Positions 1 through 9,872 are shown, numbered from the stretch's first letter. The stretch: DNA of 64,000 nt from Canna indica (GCA_034359265.1 CP136897.1:31483501-31547500); one strand, 5' to 3'. A program made the numbers and translations. Notes: a model not told the origin generated them from the letters alone.

Positions 1-268
1 AAGGTGAAATCGGACAATAATGCACAGAGTTACGCCCGTTTAAAACGAAAAATAATAATTGAAATGTTATATTTCTTATTTATTTATAGATTTTAATTTT
101 TCGGATCGTTTGGTCGATCGAGCCGGCCGTAGAGGTTGCGGCGGGCCCCGCGCGGGCGATCGACAGCCAAATTTTATGTCGACGACGTCGTCCGTCCTTA
201 ACGTTTGGTTAGAAAGATTGGTAAAAAAAATGATCTCGTCATGCAATCAAATAGGTAGTAAAAAAAAA

Positions 269-385
269 GGTGCAACACGAGGACTTCCCAAGGGGTCACC
301 CATCCTAGTACTACTCTCGCCCAAGCACGCTTAACTTCGAAGTTCTGATGGGATCCGGTGCATTAGTGCTGGTATGATCGCAACC
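269..385 (-). rRNA. 5S rRNA: 5S rRNA gene, copy 1
   Basis: 5S rRNA joins 5.8S and 28S/25S RNA in the large ribosomal subunit and is made by Pol III. The copy is full length with the A box, intermediate element and C box present and T runs at 260-268 and 223-230. Changes from consensus: C95U, C46U, C24U, G3U. U24 is the base I recall for many angiosperms. It is nearly the same as copy 8, 3,194 bp away. Confidence 0.92.
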
Positions 386-753
386 ATCATGCAATTCTGA
401 TCGTCGGCCAATAAGGGTGAGCGTCCGAGGGATAGCTCGGGGTCATTTTCTTCGTCTCTTCGCGCGCCTTTTAGCGCCACGTGAAAAGCTGAAATCGGAC
501 AATAATGCACGGAGTTACGCCCGTTTTAAACGAAAAATAATAATTGAAATGTTATATTTCTTATTTATTTACAAATTTTAATTTTTCGGATCGGTTGGTC
601 GATCGAGCCGGCCGTAGAGGTTGCGGCGGGCCCTGCGCGGGCGATCGACAGCCAAATTTTATGTTGACGACGTCGTCCGTCCTTAACGTTTGGTTAGAAA
701 GATTGGTAAAAAAAATGATCTCGTCGTGCAATCAAATAGGTAGTAAAAAAAAA

Positions 754-870
754 GGTGCAACACGAGGACTTCCCAGGGGGTCACCCATCATAGTACTACT
801 CTCGCCCAAGCACGCTTAACTTCGGAGTTCTGATGGGATCCGGTGCGTTAGTGCTGGTATGATCGCACCC
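754..870 (-). rRNA. 5S rRNA: 5S rRNA gene, copy 2
   Basis: Full length; the only change is G81U, inside the C box, which could weaken TFIIIA binding. TTATTA box at 894-899. Counterpart of copy 9. Confidence 0.92.
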
Positions 871-1238
871 GTCATGCACTTCTGATCGTCGGCTAATAAG
901 GGTGAGCGTCCGAGGGATAGCTCGGGGTCATTTTCTTCGTCTCTTCGCGCACCTTTTAGCGCCACGTGAAAAGGTGAAATCGGACAATAATGCACAGAGT
1001 TACGCCCGTTTAAAACGAAAAATAATAATTGAAATGTTATATTTCTTATTTATTTATAAATTTTAATTTTTCGGATCGTTTGGTCGATCGAGCCGGCCGT
1101 AGAGGTTGCGGCGGGCCCCGCGCGGGCGATCGACAGCCAAATTTTATGTCGACGACGTCGTCCGTCCTTAACGTTTGGTTAGAAAGATTGGTAAAAAAAA
1201 TGATCTCGTCGTGCAATCAAATAGGTAGTAAAAAAAAA

Positions 1239-1355
1239 GGTGCAACACGAGGACTTCCTAGGGGGTCACACATCCTAGTACTACTCTCACCCAAGCACGC
1301 TTAACTTCGGAGTTCTGATGGGATCTGGTGCGTTAGTGGTGGTATGATCGCACCC
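1239..1355 (-). rRNA. 5S rRNA: 5S rRNA gene, copy 3
   Basis: Full length with G97A, G86U, C67U, G30A and G17C. G30A destroys the BamHI site. Shares four of these with copy 14, 4,957 bp on. Confidence 0.9.
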
Positions 1356-1697
1356 ATCATGCACTTCTGATCGTCGGCTAATAAGGGTGAGCGTCCGAGG
1401 GATAGCTCGGGGTCATTTTCTTCGTCTCTTCGCGCGCCTTTTAGCGCCACGTGAAAAGCTGAAATCGAACAATAATGCACGGAGTTACGCCCGTTTTAAA
1501 CGAAAAATAATAATTGAAATGTTATTTTTCTTATTTATTTACAAATTTTAATTTTTCGGGTCGGTTGGTCGATCGAGCCAGCCGTAGAGGTTGCGGTGGG
1601 CGATCGACCGCCAAATTTTATGTCGACAACGTCGTCCGTCCTTAACGTTTGGTTAGAAAGATTGGTAAAAAAAAAGATCTCGTCGTGCAATGAAATA

Positions 1698-1814
1698 GGT
1701 GCAACACGAGGGCTTCCGAGGGGGTCACCCATCCTAGTACTACTCTCGCCCAAGCACGCTTAACTTCGGAGTTCTGATGGGATCCGGTGCGTTAGTGCTG
1801 GTATGATCGCACCC
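1698..1814 (-). rRNA. 5S rRNA: 5S rRNA gene, copy 4, proximal terminator deleted
   Basis: Gene is full length with U103C and G97C, but the proximal T run is gone: the plus strand reads ataggtgcaac, as if the segment between two aggt repeats was removed. The distal run survives at 1667-1675 and is nine long. Its 3' spacer also lacks about 11 bp of the GC-rich block. Transcripts should run at least 22 nt too long. Confidence 0.9.
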
Positions 1815-2183
1815 GTGATGCACTTCTGATCGTCGGCTAATAAGGGTGAGCGTCCGTGGGATAGCTCGGGGTCATTTTCTTCGTCTCTTCGCGCGCCTTT
1901 TAGCGCCACGTGAAAAGCTGAAATCAGACAATAATGCACGGAGTTACGCCCGTTTTAAACGAAAAATAATAATTGAAATGTTATATTTCTTATTTATTTA
2001 CAAATTTTAATTTTTCGGATCGGTTGGTCGATCGAGCCGGCCGTAGAGGTTGCGGCGGGCCCTGCGCGGGCCATTGACATCCAAATTTTATGTCGACGAC
2101 GTCGTCCGTCCTTAACGTTTGGTTAGAAAGATTGGTAAAAAAAATGATCTCGTCGTGCAATCAAATAGGTAGTAAAAAAAAAA

Positions 2184-2300
2184 GGTGCAACACGAGGACT
2201 TCCCACGGGGTCACCCATCCTAGTACTACTCTCGCCCAAGCACGCTTATCTTAGGAGTTCTGATGGGATCCGGTGCGTTAGTGCTGGTATGATCGCACCC
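2184..2300 (-). rRNA. 5S rRNA: 5S rRNA gene, copy 5
   Basis: Full length; C95G, U52A and G48U, the last two at or next to the A box. Confidence 0.9.
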
Positions 2301-2667
2301 ATGATGCAATTCTGATCGTCGGCTAATAAGGGTGAGCGTCCGAGGGATAGCTCGGGGTCATTTTCTTCGTCTCTTCGCGCGCCTTTTATGCCACGTGAAA
2401 AGCTGAAATCTGACAATAATGCACGGAGTTACGCCCGTTTTAAACGAAAAATAATAATTGAAATGTTATATTTCTTATTTATTTACAAATTTAATTTTTC
2501 GGGTCGGTTGGTCGATCGAGCCGGCCGTAGAGTTTGCGGTGGGCCCCGCGCGGGCGATCGACAGCCAAATTTTATGTCGACGACGTCGTCCGTCCTTAAC
2601 GTTTGGTTAGAAAGATTGCTAAAAAAAATGATCTCGTCGTGCAATCAAATTGGTAGTAAAAAAAAAA

Positions 2668-2775
2668 GGTGCAACACGAGGACTTCCCAGGGGGTCACCC
2701 ATCCTAGTACTACTCTTGCCCAAGCACGCTTAAATTCAGAGTTCTGATGAGATCCGGTGCGTTAGTGCTGGTATG
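2668..2775 (-). pseudogene. 5'-truncated 5S gene, copy 6 (class S1)
   Basis: The gene stops at RNA position 10; the first nine nucleotides and the whole upstream promoter are replaced by the AT-rich spacer block, joined at ATG (gtatg to gaaatg). About 175 bp are missing relative to a full unit, giving 310-bp spacing to copy 7. It carries the usual S1 changes G51U, C47U and C35U (BamHI site lost) plus G68A. The internal control region is present, so weak transcription is not excluded. Confidence 0.88.
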
Positions 2776-2931
2776 TTATTTCTCTTATTTATTTACAAAT
2801 TTTAATTTTTCGGGTCGGTTGGTCGATCGAGCCGGCCGTAGAGGTTGCGGCGGGCCCCGCGCGGGCTATCCACAGCCAAATTTTATGTCGACGACGTCGT
2901 CCGTCCTTAACGTTTGGTTAGAAAGATTGGT

Positions 2932-2939
2932 AAAAAAAA
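2932..2939 (-). terminator. Distal backup T run of copy 7 (representative)
   Basis: A second run of eight T lies about 30 bp past the proximal run and is conserved in almost every unit. It would stop transcripts that read through the first run, giving a product about 35-45 nt longer. Confidence 0.6.
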
Positions 2940-2968
2940 TGATCTCGTCGTGCAATCAAATAGGTAGT

Positions 2969-2977
2969 AAAAAAAAA
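2969..2977 (-). terminator. Proximal Pol III T-run terminator of copy 7 (representative)
   Basis: Nine T on the minus strand follow GUUGCACC directly. Oligo(dT) is the Pol III stop signal, so the mature RNA would end in GCACC plus a few U. Similar runs of 8-11 follow most copies; exceptions are noted at copies 4, 11, 15, 84, 93, 98, 103 and 115. Confidence 0.88.
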
Positions 2978-2996
2978 GGTGCAACACGAGGACTTC

Positions 2997-3015
2997 CCAG
3001 GGGGTCACCCATCCT
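2997..3015 (-). promoter_or_regulatory. Internal C box of copy 7 (representative)
   Basis: RNA positions 80-98, beginning AGGAUGGGUGACC, form the TFIIIA contact region. A recurrent G81U change and a 3-nt deletion at its 3' edge mark particular sub-families in this array. Confidence 0.8.
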
Positions 3016-3022
3016 AGTACTA

Positions 3023-3028
3023 CTCTCG
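3023..3028 (-). promoter_or_regulatory. Intermediate element of copy 7 (representative)
   Basis: RNA positions 67-72, CGAGAG/GCGAGA region, sit between the A and C boxes as in known plant 5S genes. C67 changes recur in copies 3, 14, 20, 29, 30, 34, 42 and 58. Confidence 0.7.
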
Positions 3029-3030
3029 CC

Positions 3031-3045
3031 CAAGCACGCTTAACT
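3031..3045 (-). promoter_or_regulatory. Internal A box of copy 7 (representative)
   Basis: RNA positions 50-64, AGUUAAGCGUGCUUG, correspond to the A box of the 5S internal control region bound by TFIIIA/TFIIIC. It is intact in most copies, including the 5'-truncated ones. Confidence 0.8.
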
Positions 3046-3094
3046 TCGGAGTTCTGATGGGATCCAGTGCGTTAGTGCTGGTATGATCGCACCC

Positions 3095-3462
3095 GTCATG
3101 CACTTCTGATCGTCGGCTAATAAGGGTGAGCGTCCGAGGGATAGCTCGGGGTCATTTTCTTCGTCTCTTCGCGCACCTTTTAGCGCCACGTGAAAAGGTG
3201 AAATCGGACAATAATGCACAGAGTTACGCCCGTTTAAAACGAAAAATAATAATTGAAATGTTATATTTCTTATTTATTTATAAATTTTAATTTTTCGGAT
3301 CGTTTGGTCGATCGAGCCGGCCGTAGAGGTTGCGGCGGGCCCCGCGCGGGCGATCGACAGCCAAATTTTATGTCGACGACGTCGTCCGTCCTTAACGTTT
3401 GGTTAGAAAGATTGGTAAAAAAAATGATCTCGTCATGCAATCAAATAGGTAGTAAAAAAAAA
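3095..3462 (-). other. Representative intergenic spacer (between copies 7 and 8)
   Basis: This spacer stands for all the roughly 368-bp gaps. Read on the plus strand from the upstream side of copy 7, it holds the 5' promoter flank, a moderately GC-rich stretch ending in a conserved block near 3210-3240, an AT-rich block at about 3240-3296 (TTATTTATTTA-like), a GC-rich block at about 3310-3360 with GGCCGG and GGGCCCCGCG, the perfect 12-bp palindrome gacgacgtcgtc at 3375-3386, and then two A runs (3417-3424 and 3454-3462) that are T runs for the next gene. No open reading frame of its own is convincing. Confidence 0.85.
3118..3123 (-). promoter_or_regulatory. TATA-like box at -29 to -24 of copy 7 (representative)
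   Basis: The minus strand reads TTATTA at -29 to -24 from the GGG start, with C at -1. This matches the position of the TATA-like element known upstream of plant 5S genes. A clear GC dinucleotide at about -12 is not seen; GC lies at -7/-6. Most full units keep this box; some, such as copies 1, 8, 103, 111, 114 and 116, read TTATTG instead. Confidence 0.75.
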
Positions 3463-3579
3463 GGTGCAACACGAGGACTTCCCAAGGGGTCACCCATCCT
3501 AGTACTACTCTCGCCCAAGCACGCATAACTTCGAAGTTCTGATGGGATCCGGTGCATTAGTGCTGGTATGATCGCAACC
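3463..3579 (-). rRNA. 5S rRNA: 5S rRNA gene, copy 8
   Basis: Full length; C95U, A55U (A box), C46U, C24U, G3U. Apart from A55U it repeats copy 1. Confidence 0.91.
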
Positions 3580-3947
3580 ATCATGCAATTCTGATCGTCG
3601 GCCAATAAGGGTGAGCGTCCGAGGGATAGCTCGGGGTCATTTTCTTCGTCTCTTCGCGCGCCTTTTAGCGCCACGTGAAAAGCTGAAATCGGACAATAAT
3701 GCACGGAGTTACGCCCGTTTTAAACGAAAAATAATAATTGAAATGTTATATTTCTTATTTATTTACAAATTTTAATTTTTCGGATCGGTTGGTCGATCGA
3801 GCCGGCCGTAGAGGTTGCGGCGGGCCCTGCGCGGGCGATCGACAGCCAAATTTTATGTTGACGACGTCGTCCGTCCTTAACGTTTGGTTAGAAAGATTGG
3901 TAAAAAAAATGATCTCGTCGTGCAATCAAATAGGTAGTACAAAAAAA

Positions 3948-4064
3948 GGTGCAACACGAGGACTTCCCAGGGGGTCACCGATTATAGTACTACTCTCGCC
4001 CAAGCACGCTTAACTTCGGAGTTCTGATGGGATCCGATGCGTTAGTGCTGGTATGATCGCACTC
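3948..4064 (-). rRNA. 5S rRNA: 5S rRNA gene, copy 9, C-box damaged
   Basis: Full length; G85C, G82A and G81U cluster in the C box, plus C28U and G2A. Proximal T run interrupted (tagtac then seven A on plus). Probably inactive. Confidence 0.88.
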
Positions 4065-4432
4065 GTCGTGCACTTCTGATCGTCGGCTAATAAGGTTGAG
4101 CGTCCGAGGGATAGCTCGGGGTGATTTTCTTCGTCTCTTCGCGCGCCTTTTAGCGCCACGTGAAAAGATGAAATCGGACAATGATGCACGAAGTTACGCC
4201 CGTTTTAAACGAAAAATAATAAATGAAATGTTATTTTTCTTATTTATTTACAAATTTTAATTTTTCGGGCCGGTTGGTCGATCGAGCCGGCCGTAGAGGT
4301 TGCGGCGGGCCCCGCGCGGGCGATCGACAGCCAAATTTTATGTCGATGACGTCGTCCGTCCTTAACGTTTGGTTAGAAAGATTGGTAAAAAAAATGATCT
4401 CGTCGTGCAATCAAATAGGTAGTAAAAAAAAA

Positions 4433-4548
4433 GGTGCAACACGAGGACTTCCCTGGGGTCACCCATCCTATTACTACTCTCGCCCAAGCACGCTTAACTT
4501 CGGAGTTCTGATGGGATCCGGTGCGTTAGTGCTGGTATGATCGCACCC
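4433..4548 (-). rRNA. 5S rRNA: 5S rRNA gene, copy 10, 1-nt deletion
   Basis: 116 nt: one base lost from the C run at RNA 91-95, plus U96A and C78A. Confidence 0.88.
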
Positions 4549-4916
4549 GTCGTGCACTTCTGATCGTCGGCTAATAAGGTTAAGAGTCTGAGGGATAGCT
4601 CGGGGTGATTTTCTTCGTCTCTTCGCGCGCCTTTTAGCGCAACGTGAAAAGATGAAATCGGACAATGATGCACGAAGTTACGCCCGTTTTAAACGAAAAA
4701 TAATAAATGAAATGTTATTTTTCTTATTTATTTACAAATTTTAATTTTTCGGGCCGGTTGGTCGATCGAGCCGGCCGTAGAGGTTGCGGCGGGCCCCGCG
4801 CGGGCGATCGACAGCCAAATTTTATTTCGATGACGTCGTCCGTCCTTAACGTTTGGTTAGAAAGATTGCTAAAAAAAATGATCTCGTCGTGCAATCAAAT
4901 AGGTAGTAAAACAAAA

Positions 4917-5033
4917 GGTGCAACACGAGGACTTCCCAGGGGGTCACCCATCATAGTACTACTCTCGCGCAAACACGCTTAACTTCGGAGTTCTGATGGG
5001 ATCCGGTGCGTTAGTGCTGGTATGATCGCACTC
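4917..5033 (-). rRNA. 5S rRNA: 5S rRNA gene, copy 11, broken T run
   Basis: Full length; G81U, G65C, C61U, G2A. The proximal terminator reads TTTTGTTTT on the minus strand, two short runs instead of one. Confidence 0.88.
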
Positions 5034-5400
5034 GTGATGCAATTCTGATCGTCGGCTAATAAGGGTGAGCGTCCGAGGGATAGCTCGGGGTCATTTTCTT
5101 CGTCTCTTGGCGCGCCTTTTAGCGCCACGTGAAAAGTTGAAATCGGACAATAATGCACGGAGTTACGCCCGTTTTAAACGAAAAATAATAATTGAAATGT
5201 TATAGTTCTTATTTATTTACAAATTTAATTTTTCGGGTCGGTTGGTCGATCGAGCCGGCCATAGAGTTTGCGGTGGGCCCCGCGCGGGCGATCGACAGCC
5301 AAATTTTATGTCGACGACGTCGTCCGTCCTTAACGTTTGGTTAGAAAGATTGGTAAAAAAAATGATCTCGTCGTGCAATCAAATTGGTAGAAAAAAAAAA

Positions 5401-5508
5401 GGTGCAACACGAGGACTTCCCAGGGGGTCACCCATCCTAGTACTACTCTCGCCCAAGCACGCTTAAATTTAGAGTTCTGATGAGATCCGGTGCGTTAGTG
5501 CTGGTATG
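5401..5508 (-). pseudogene. 5'-truncated 5S gene, copy 12 (class S1)
   Basis: Same ATG junction as copy 6; G51U, G48A, C47U, C35U. 310 bp before copy 13. Confidence 0.87.
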
Positions 5509-5710
5509 TTATTTCTCTTATTTATTTATAAATTTTAATTTTTCGGGTCGGTTGGTCGATCGAGCCGGCCGTAGAGGTTACGGCGGGCCCCGCGCGGGCG
5601 ATCCACAGCCAAATTTTATGTCGACGGCGTCGTCCGTCCTTAACGTTTGGTTAGAAAGATTGGTAAAAAAAATGATCTTGTCGTGCAATCAAATAGGTAG
5701 TAAAAAAAAA

Positions 5711-5827
5711 GGTGCAACACGAGGACTTCCCAGGGGGTCACCCATCCAAGTACTACTCTCGCCCAAGCACGCTTAACTTCAGAGTTCTGATGGGATCCGG
5801 TGCGTTAATGCTGGTATGATCGCAACC
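5711..5827 (-). rRNA. 5S rRNA: 5S rRNA gene, copy 13
   Basis: Full length; A80U at the C-box start, C47U, C20U, G3U. Confidence 0.9.
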
Positions 5828-6195
5828 GTGATGCAATTCTGATCGTCGGCTAATAAGGGTGAGCGTCCGAGGGATAGCTCGGGGTCATTTTCATCGTCTC
5901 TTCGCGCGCCTTTTAGCGCCACGTGAAAATCTGAAATCGGACAATAATGCACGGAGTTACGCCCGTTTTAAACGAAAAATAATAATTGAAATGTTATTTT
6001 TCTTATTTATTTACAAATTTTAATTTTTTGGGTCGGTTGGTCGATCGAGCCGGCCGTAGAGGTTGCGGCGGGCCCCGCGCGGGCGATCGACAGCCAAATT
6101 TTATGTCGACGACGTCGTCCGTCCTTAACATTTGGTTAGAAAGATTGGTAAAAAAAATGATCTCGTCGTGCAATCAAATAGGTAGTAAAAAAAAA

Positions 6196-6312
6196 GGTGC
6201 AACACGAGTACTTCCTAGGGGGTCACCCATCCTAGTACTACTCTCACCCAAGCACGCTTAACTTCGGAGTTCTGATGGGATCTGGTGCGTTAGTGGTGGT
6301 ATGATCGCACCC
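6196..6312 (-). rRNA. 5S rRNA: 5S rRNA gene, copy 14
   Basis: Full length; C104A, G97A, C67U, G30A, G17C. Counterpart of copy 3. Confidence 0.9.
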
Positions 6313-6654
6313 ATCATGCACTTCTGATCGTCGGCTAATAAGGGTGAGCGTCCGAGGGATAGCTCGGGGTCATTTTCTTCGTCTCTTCGCGCGCCTTTTA
6401 GCGCCACGTGAAAAGCTGAAATCGAAAAATAATGCACGGAGTTACGCCCGTTTTAAACGAAAAATAATAATTGAAATCTTATTTTTCTTATTTATTTACA
6501 AATTTTAATTTTTCGGGTCGGTTGGTCGATCGAGCCAGCCGTAGAGGTTGCGGCGGGCGATCGACCGCCAAATTTTATGTCGACAACGTCGTCCGTCCTT
6601 AACGTTTGGTTAGAAAGATTGGTAAAAAAAAAGATCTCGTCGTGCAATGAAATA

Positions 6655-6771
6655 GGTGCAACACGAGGACTTCCGAGGGGGTCACCCATCCTAGTACTAC
6701 TCTCGCCCAAGCACGCTTAACTTCGGAGTTCTGATGGGATCCGGTGCGTTAGTGCTGGTATGATCGCACCC
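6655..6771 (-). rRNA. 5S rRNA: 5S rRNA gene, copy 15, proximal terminator deleted
   Basis: Gene body has only G97C. As in copy 4, the proximal T run is deleted at the aggt repeat and the spacer GC block is shortened; these shared breaks show the two units descend from one block (offset 4,957 bp). Confidence 0.91.
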
Positions 6772-7140
6772 GTGATGCAATTCTGATCGTCGGCTAATAA
6801 GGGTGAGCGTCCGAGGGATAGCTCGGGGTCATTTTCTTCGTCTCTTCGCGCGCCTTTTAGCGCCACGTGAAAAGCTGAAATCGGACAATAATGCACGGAG
6901 TTACGCCCGTTTTAAACGAAAAATAATAATTGAAATGTTATATTTCTTATTTATTTACAAATTTTAATTTTTCGGATCGGTTGGTCGATCGAGCCGGCCG
7001 TAGAGGTTGCGGCGGGCCCTGCGCGGGCGATCGACATCCAAATTTTATGTCGACGACGTCGTCCGTCCTTAACGTTTGGTTAGAAAGATTGGTAAAAAAA
7101 ATGATCTCGTCGTGCAATCAAATAGGTAGTAAAAAAAAAA

Positions 7141-7257
7141 GGTGCAACACGAGGACTTCCCACGGGGTCACCCATCCTAGTACTACTCTCGCCCAAGCAC
7201 GCTTAACTTAGGAGTTCTGATGGGATCCGGTGCGTTAGTGCTGGTATGATCGCACCC
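7141..7257 (-). rRNA. 5S rRNA: 5S rRNA gene, copy 16
   Basis: Full length; C95G, G48U. Counterpart of copy 5. Confidence 0.91.
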
Positions 7258-7626
7258 ATGATGCAATTCTGATCGTCGGCTAATAAGGGTGAGCGTCCGA
7301 GGGATAGCTCGGGGTCATTTTCTTCGTCTCTTCGCGCGCCTTTATCCGCCACGTGAAAAGCTGAAATCGAACAATAATGCACGGAGTTACGCCCGTTTTA
7401 AACGAAAAATAATAATTGAAATGTTATATTTCTTATTTATTTACAAATTTTAATTTTTCGGCTCGGTTGGTCGATCGAGCCGGCCGTAGAGGTTGCGGCG
7501 GTCCCCGCGCGGGCGATCGACAGCCAAATTTTTTGTCGACGACGTCGTCCGTCCTTAACGTTTGGTTAGAATGATTGGTAAAAAAAATGATATCGTCGTG
7601 CAATCAAATTGGTAGTAAAAAAAAAA

Positions 7627-7734
7627 GGTACAACACGAGGACTTCCCAGTGGGTCACCAATCCTAGTACTACTCTCGCCGAAGCACGCTTAACTTCGGAG
7701 TTCTGATGGGATCCGGTGAGTTAGTGCTGGTATG
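7627..7734 (-). pseudogene. 5'-truncated 5S gene, copy 17 (S1 junction, BamHI kept)
   Basis: Same break point as copy 6 but without G51U, C47U, C35U; instead C114U, C94A, G85U, G64C, G25U. The joined spacer also lacks the T-to-C mark of the main S1 class. Could be an independent deletion at the same repeat. Confidence 0.86.
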
Positions 7735-7937
7735 TTATTTTTCTTATTTATTTACAAATTTTAATTTTTCGGGTCGGTTGGTCGATCGAGCCGGCCGTAG
7801 AGGTTGCGGCGGGCCCCGCGCGGGCGATCGACAGCCAAATTTTATGTCGACGACGTCGTCCGTCTCCTAACGTTTGGTTAGAAAGATTGGTAAAAAAAAT
7901 GATCTCATTGTGCAATCAAATAGGTAGTAAAAAAAAA

Positions 7938-8054
7938 GGTGCAACACGAAGACTTCCCAGGGAGTCACCCATCCTAGTACTACTCTCGCCCAAGCACGCT
8001 TAACTTCGGAGTTCTGATGGGATCCGGTGCGTTAGTGCTGGTATGATCGCACCC
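7938..8054 (-). rRNA. 5S rRNA: 5S rRNA gene, copy 18
   Basis: Full length; C105U, C92U. 311 bp after copy 17. Confidence 0.92.
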
Positions 8055-8423
8055 ATGAAGCACTTCTGATCGTCGGCTAATAAGGGTGAGCGTCCGAGGG
8101 ATAGCTCGGGGTCATTTTCATCGTCTCTTCGCGCGCCTTTTAGCGCCACGTGAAAAGCTGAAATCGGACAATAATGCACGGAGTTACGCCCGTTTTAAAC
8201 GAAAAATAATAATTGAAATGTTATATTTCTTATTTATTTACAAATTTTAATTTTTCGGGTCGGTTGGTCGATCGAGCCGGCCGTAGTGGTGGCGGCGGGT
8301 CCCTCGTGGGCGATCGACAGCCAAATTTTATGTCGACGACGTCGTCCGTCCTTAACGTTTGGTTAGAAAGATTGGTAAAAAAAATGATATCGTCGTGCAA
8401 TCGAATAGGTAGTTAAAAAAAAA

Positions 8424-8540
8424 GGTGCAACACGAGGACTTCCCACGGGGTCACCCATCCTAGTACTACTCTCGCCCAAGCACGCTTAACTTAGGAGTTC
8501 TGATGGGATCCGGTGCGTTAGTGCTGGTATGATCGCACCC
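8424..8540 (-). rRNA. 5S rRNA: 5S rRNA gene, copy 19
   Basis: Full length; C95G, G48U. Its 3' spacer has an altered GC block (tggcggcggg). Confidence 0.91.
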
Positions 8541-8906
8541 ATCATGCAATTCTGATCGTCGGCTAATAAGGGTGAGCGTCCGAGGGATAGCTCGGGGTCA
8601 TTTTCTTCGTCTCTTCGCGCGCCTTTTAGCGCCACGTGAAAATCTGAAATCGGACAAAATGCACGGAGTTACGCCCGTTTTAAACGAAAAATAATAATTG
8701 AATGTTATTTTTCTTATTTATTTACAAATTTTAATTTTTCGGGTCGGTTGGTCGATCGAGCCGGCCGTAGAGGTTACGGCGGGCCCCGCGCGGGCGATCG
8801 ATAGCCAAATTTTATGTCGACGACGTCGTCCGTCCTTAACGTTTGGTTAGAAAGATTGGTAAAAAAAATGATCTCGTCGTGCAATCAAATAGGTATTAAA
8901 AAAAAA

Positions 8907-9023
8907 GGTGCAACACGAGGACTTCCTAGGGGGTCACCCATCCTAGTACTACTCTCACCCAAGCACGCTTAACTTCGGAGTTCTGATGGGATCCGGTGCG
9001 TTAGTGGTGGTATGATCGCACCC
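8907..9023 (-). rRNA. 5S rRNA: 5S rRNA gene, copy 20
   Basis: Full length; G97A, C67U, G17C, the copy 3/14 sub-family. Upstream flank is the last family I flank before the mosaic region. Confidence 0.91.
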
Positions 9024-9390
9024 ATCATGCACTTCTGATCGTCGGCTAATAAGGGTGAGCGTCCGAGGGATAGCTCGGGGTCATTTTCTTCGTCTCTTCG
9101 CGCGCCTTTTAGCGCCACGTGAAAAGCTGAAATCGAACAATAATGCACGGAGTTACGCCCGTTTTAAACGAAAAATAATAATTGAAATCTTATTTTTCTT
9201 ATTTATTTACAAATTTTAATTTTTCGGGTCGGTTGGTCGATCGAGCCGGCCGTAGAGGTGGCGGCGGGCCCCGCGCGGGCGATCGACAGCCAAGATTTAT
9301 GACGACGACGTCGTCCGTCCTTAACGTTTGGTTAGAAAGATTGGTAAAAAAATGATCTCGTCGTGCAATCAAATAGGTAGTAAAAAAACA

Positions 9391-9505
9391 AGTGCAGCAC
9401 GAGGACTTCCCAGGGGTCACCATCCTAGTACTACTCTCGCCCACGCACGCTTAACTTCGTAGTTCAGATGGGATCCGGTGCGTTAGTGCTAGTATGATCG
9501 CACCG
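9391..9505 (-). rRNA. 5S rRNA: 5S rRNA gene, copy 21, two 1-nt deletions
   Basis: 115 nt, with one base lost near RNA 91-95 and one at RNA 85-87; also C117U, U111C, C46A, A40U, C15U and a G-to-C change at position 1. Likely defective. First copy with family II spacer on its 3' side. Confidence 0.85.
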
Positions 9506-9872
9506 GTCATGCACTTCTGATCGTCGGCTAATAAGGGTGAGCATCCGAAGGACAACTCGGGGTCATTTTCTTCGTCTCTTCGCGCGCCTTTCAGCGCCAC
9601 GTGAAAAGCTAAAATCGGACAGTAATGCACGGACTTACGCCCGTTTTAAACGAAAAATTTTAATTAAATGTTATTTTACTTATTTATTTACAAATTTTAA
9701 TTTTTCGGGTCGGTTAGTCGATCGAGCCGGCCGTAGAGGTTGCGGCGGGCCCCGCGCGGGCGATCGATAGCCAAATTTTATGGCGACGTCGTCGTCCGTC
9801 CTTAACGTTTGGTTCGAAAGATTGGTAAAAAAAATGATCTCGTCGTGGAATCAAATAGGTAGTAAAAAAAAA

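Larger units (their letters stand above)
2978..3094 (-). rRNA. 5S rRNA: 5S rRNA gene, copy 7 (near consensus)
   Basis: Full length with a single change, C29U, in loop B region. All promoter and terminator signals are intact, so it is used as the model unit here. Confidence 0.94.

Noticed and set aside
59..334. Plus-strand 91-codon frame, repeated with high similarity dozens of times (also 94, 98, 113 and 133 codon forms)
   Set aside because: It crosses the spacer AT block, GC block, both A runs and the antisense of 5S, and ends at the antisense taa of the A box. Its conservation follows from DNA repeat identity; frameshifts and stops appear wherever a unit has an indel. No evidence of coding.
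3240..3300. AT-rich block as an origin of replication or matrix-attachment site
   Set aside because: It is short and present in every unit; nothing in the sequence beyond base composition supports such a role.
3310..3390. GC-rich palindromes (ggccgg, gggcccc, gacgacgtcgtc) as a structured small RNA gene
   Set aside because: No flanking Pol III or Pol II signals of their own and no compensating base changes seen; GC-rich spacer is enough to explain it.
3990..4181. Minus-strand 63-72 codon frames through the 5S gene and upstream flank
   Set aside because: They read through the rRNA gene and promoter; again an effect of repetition.
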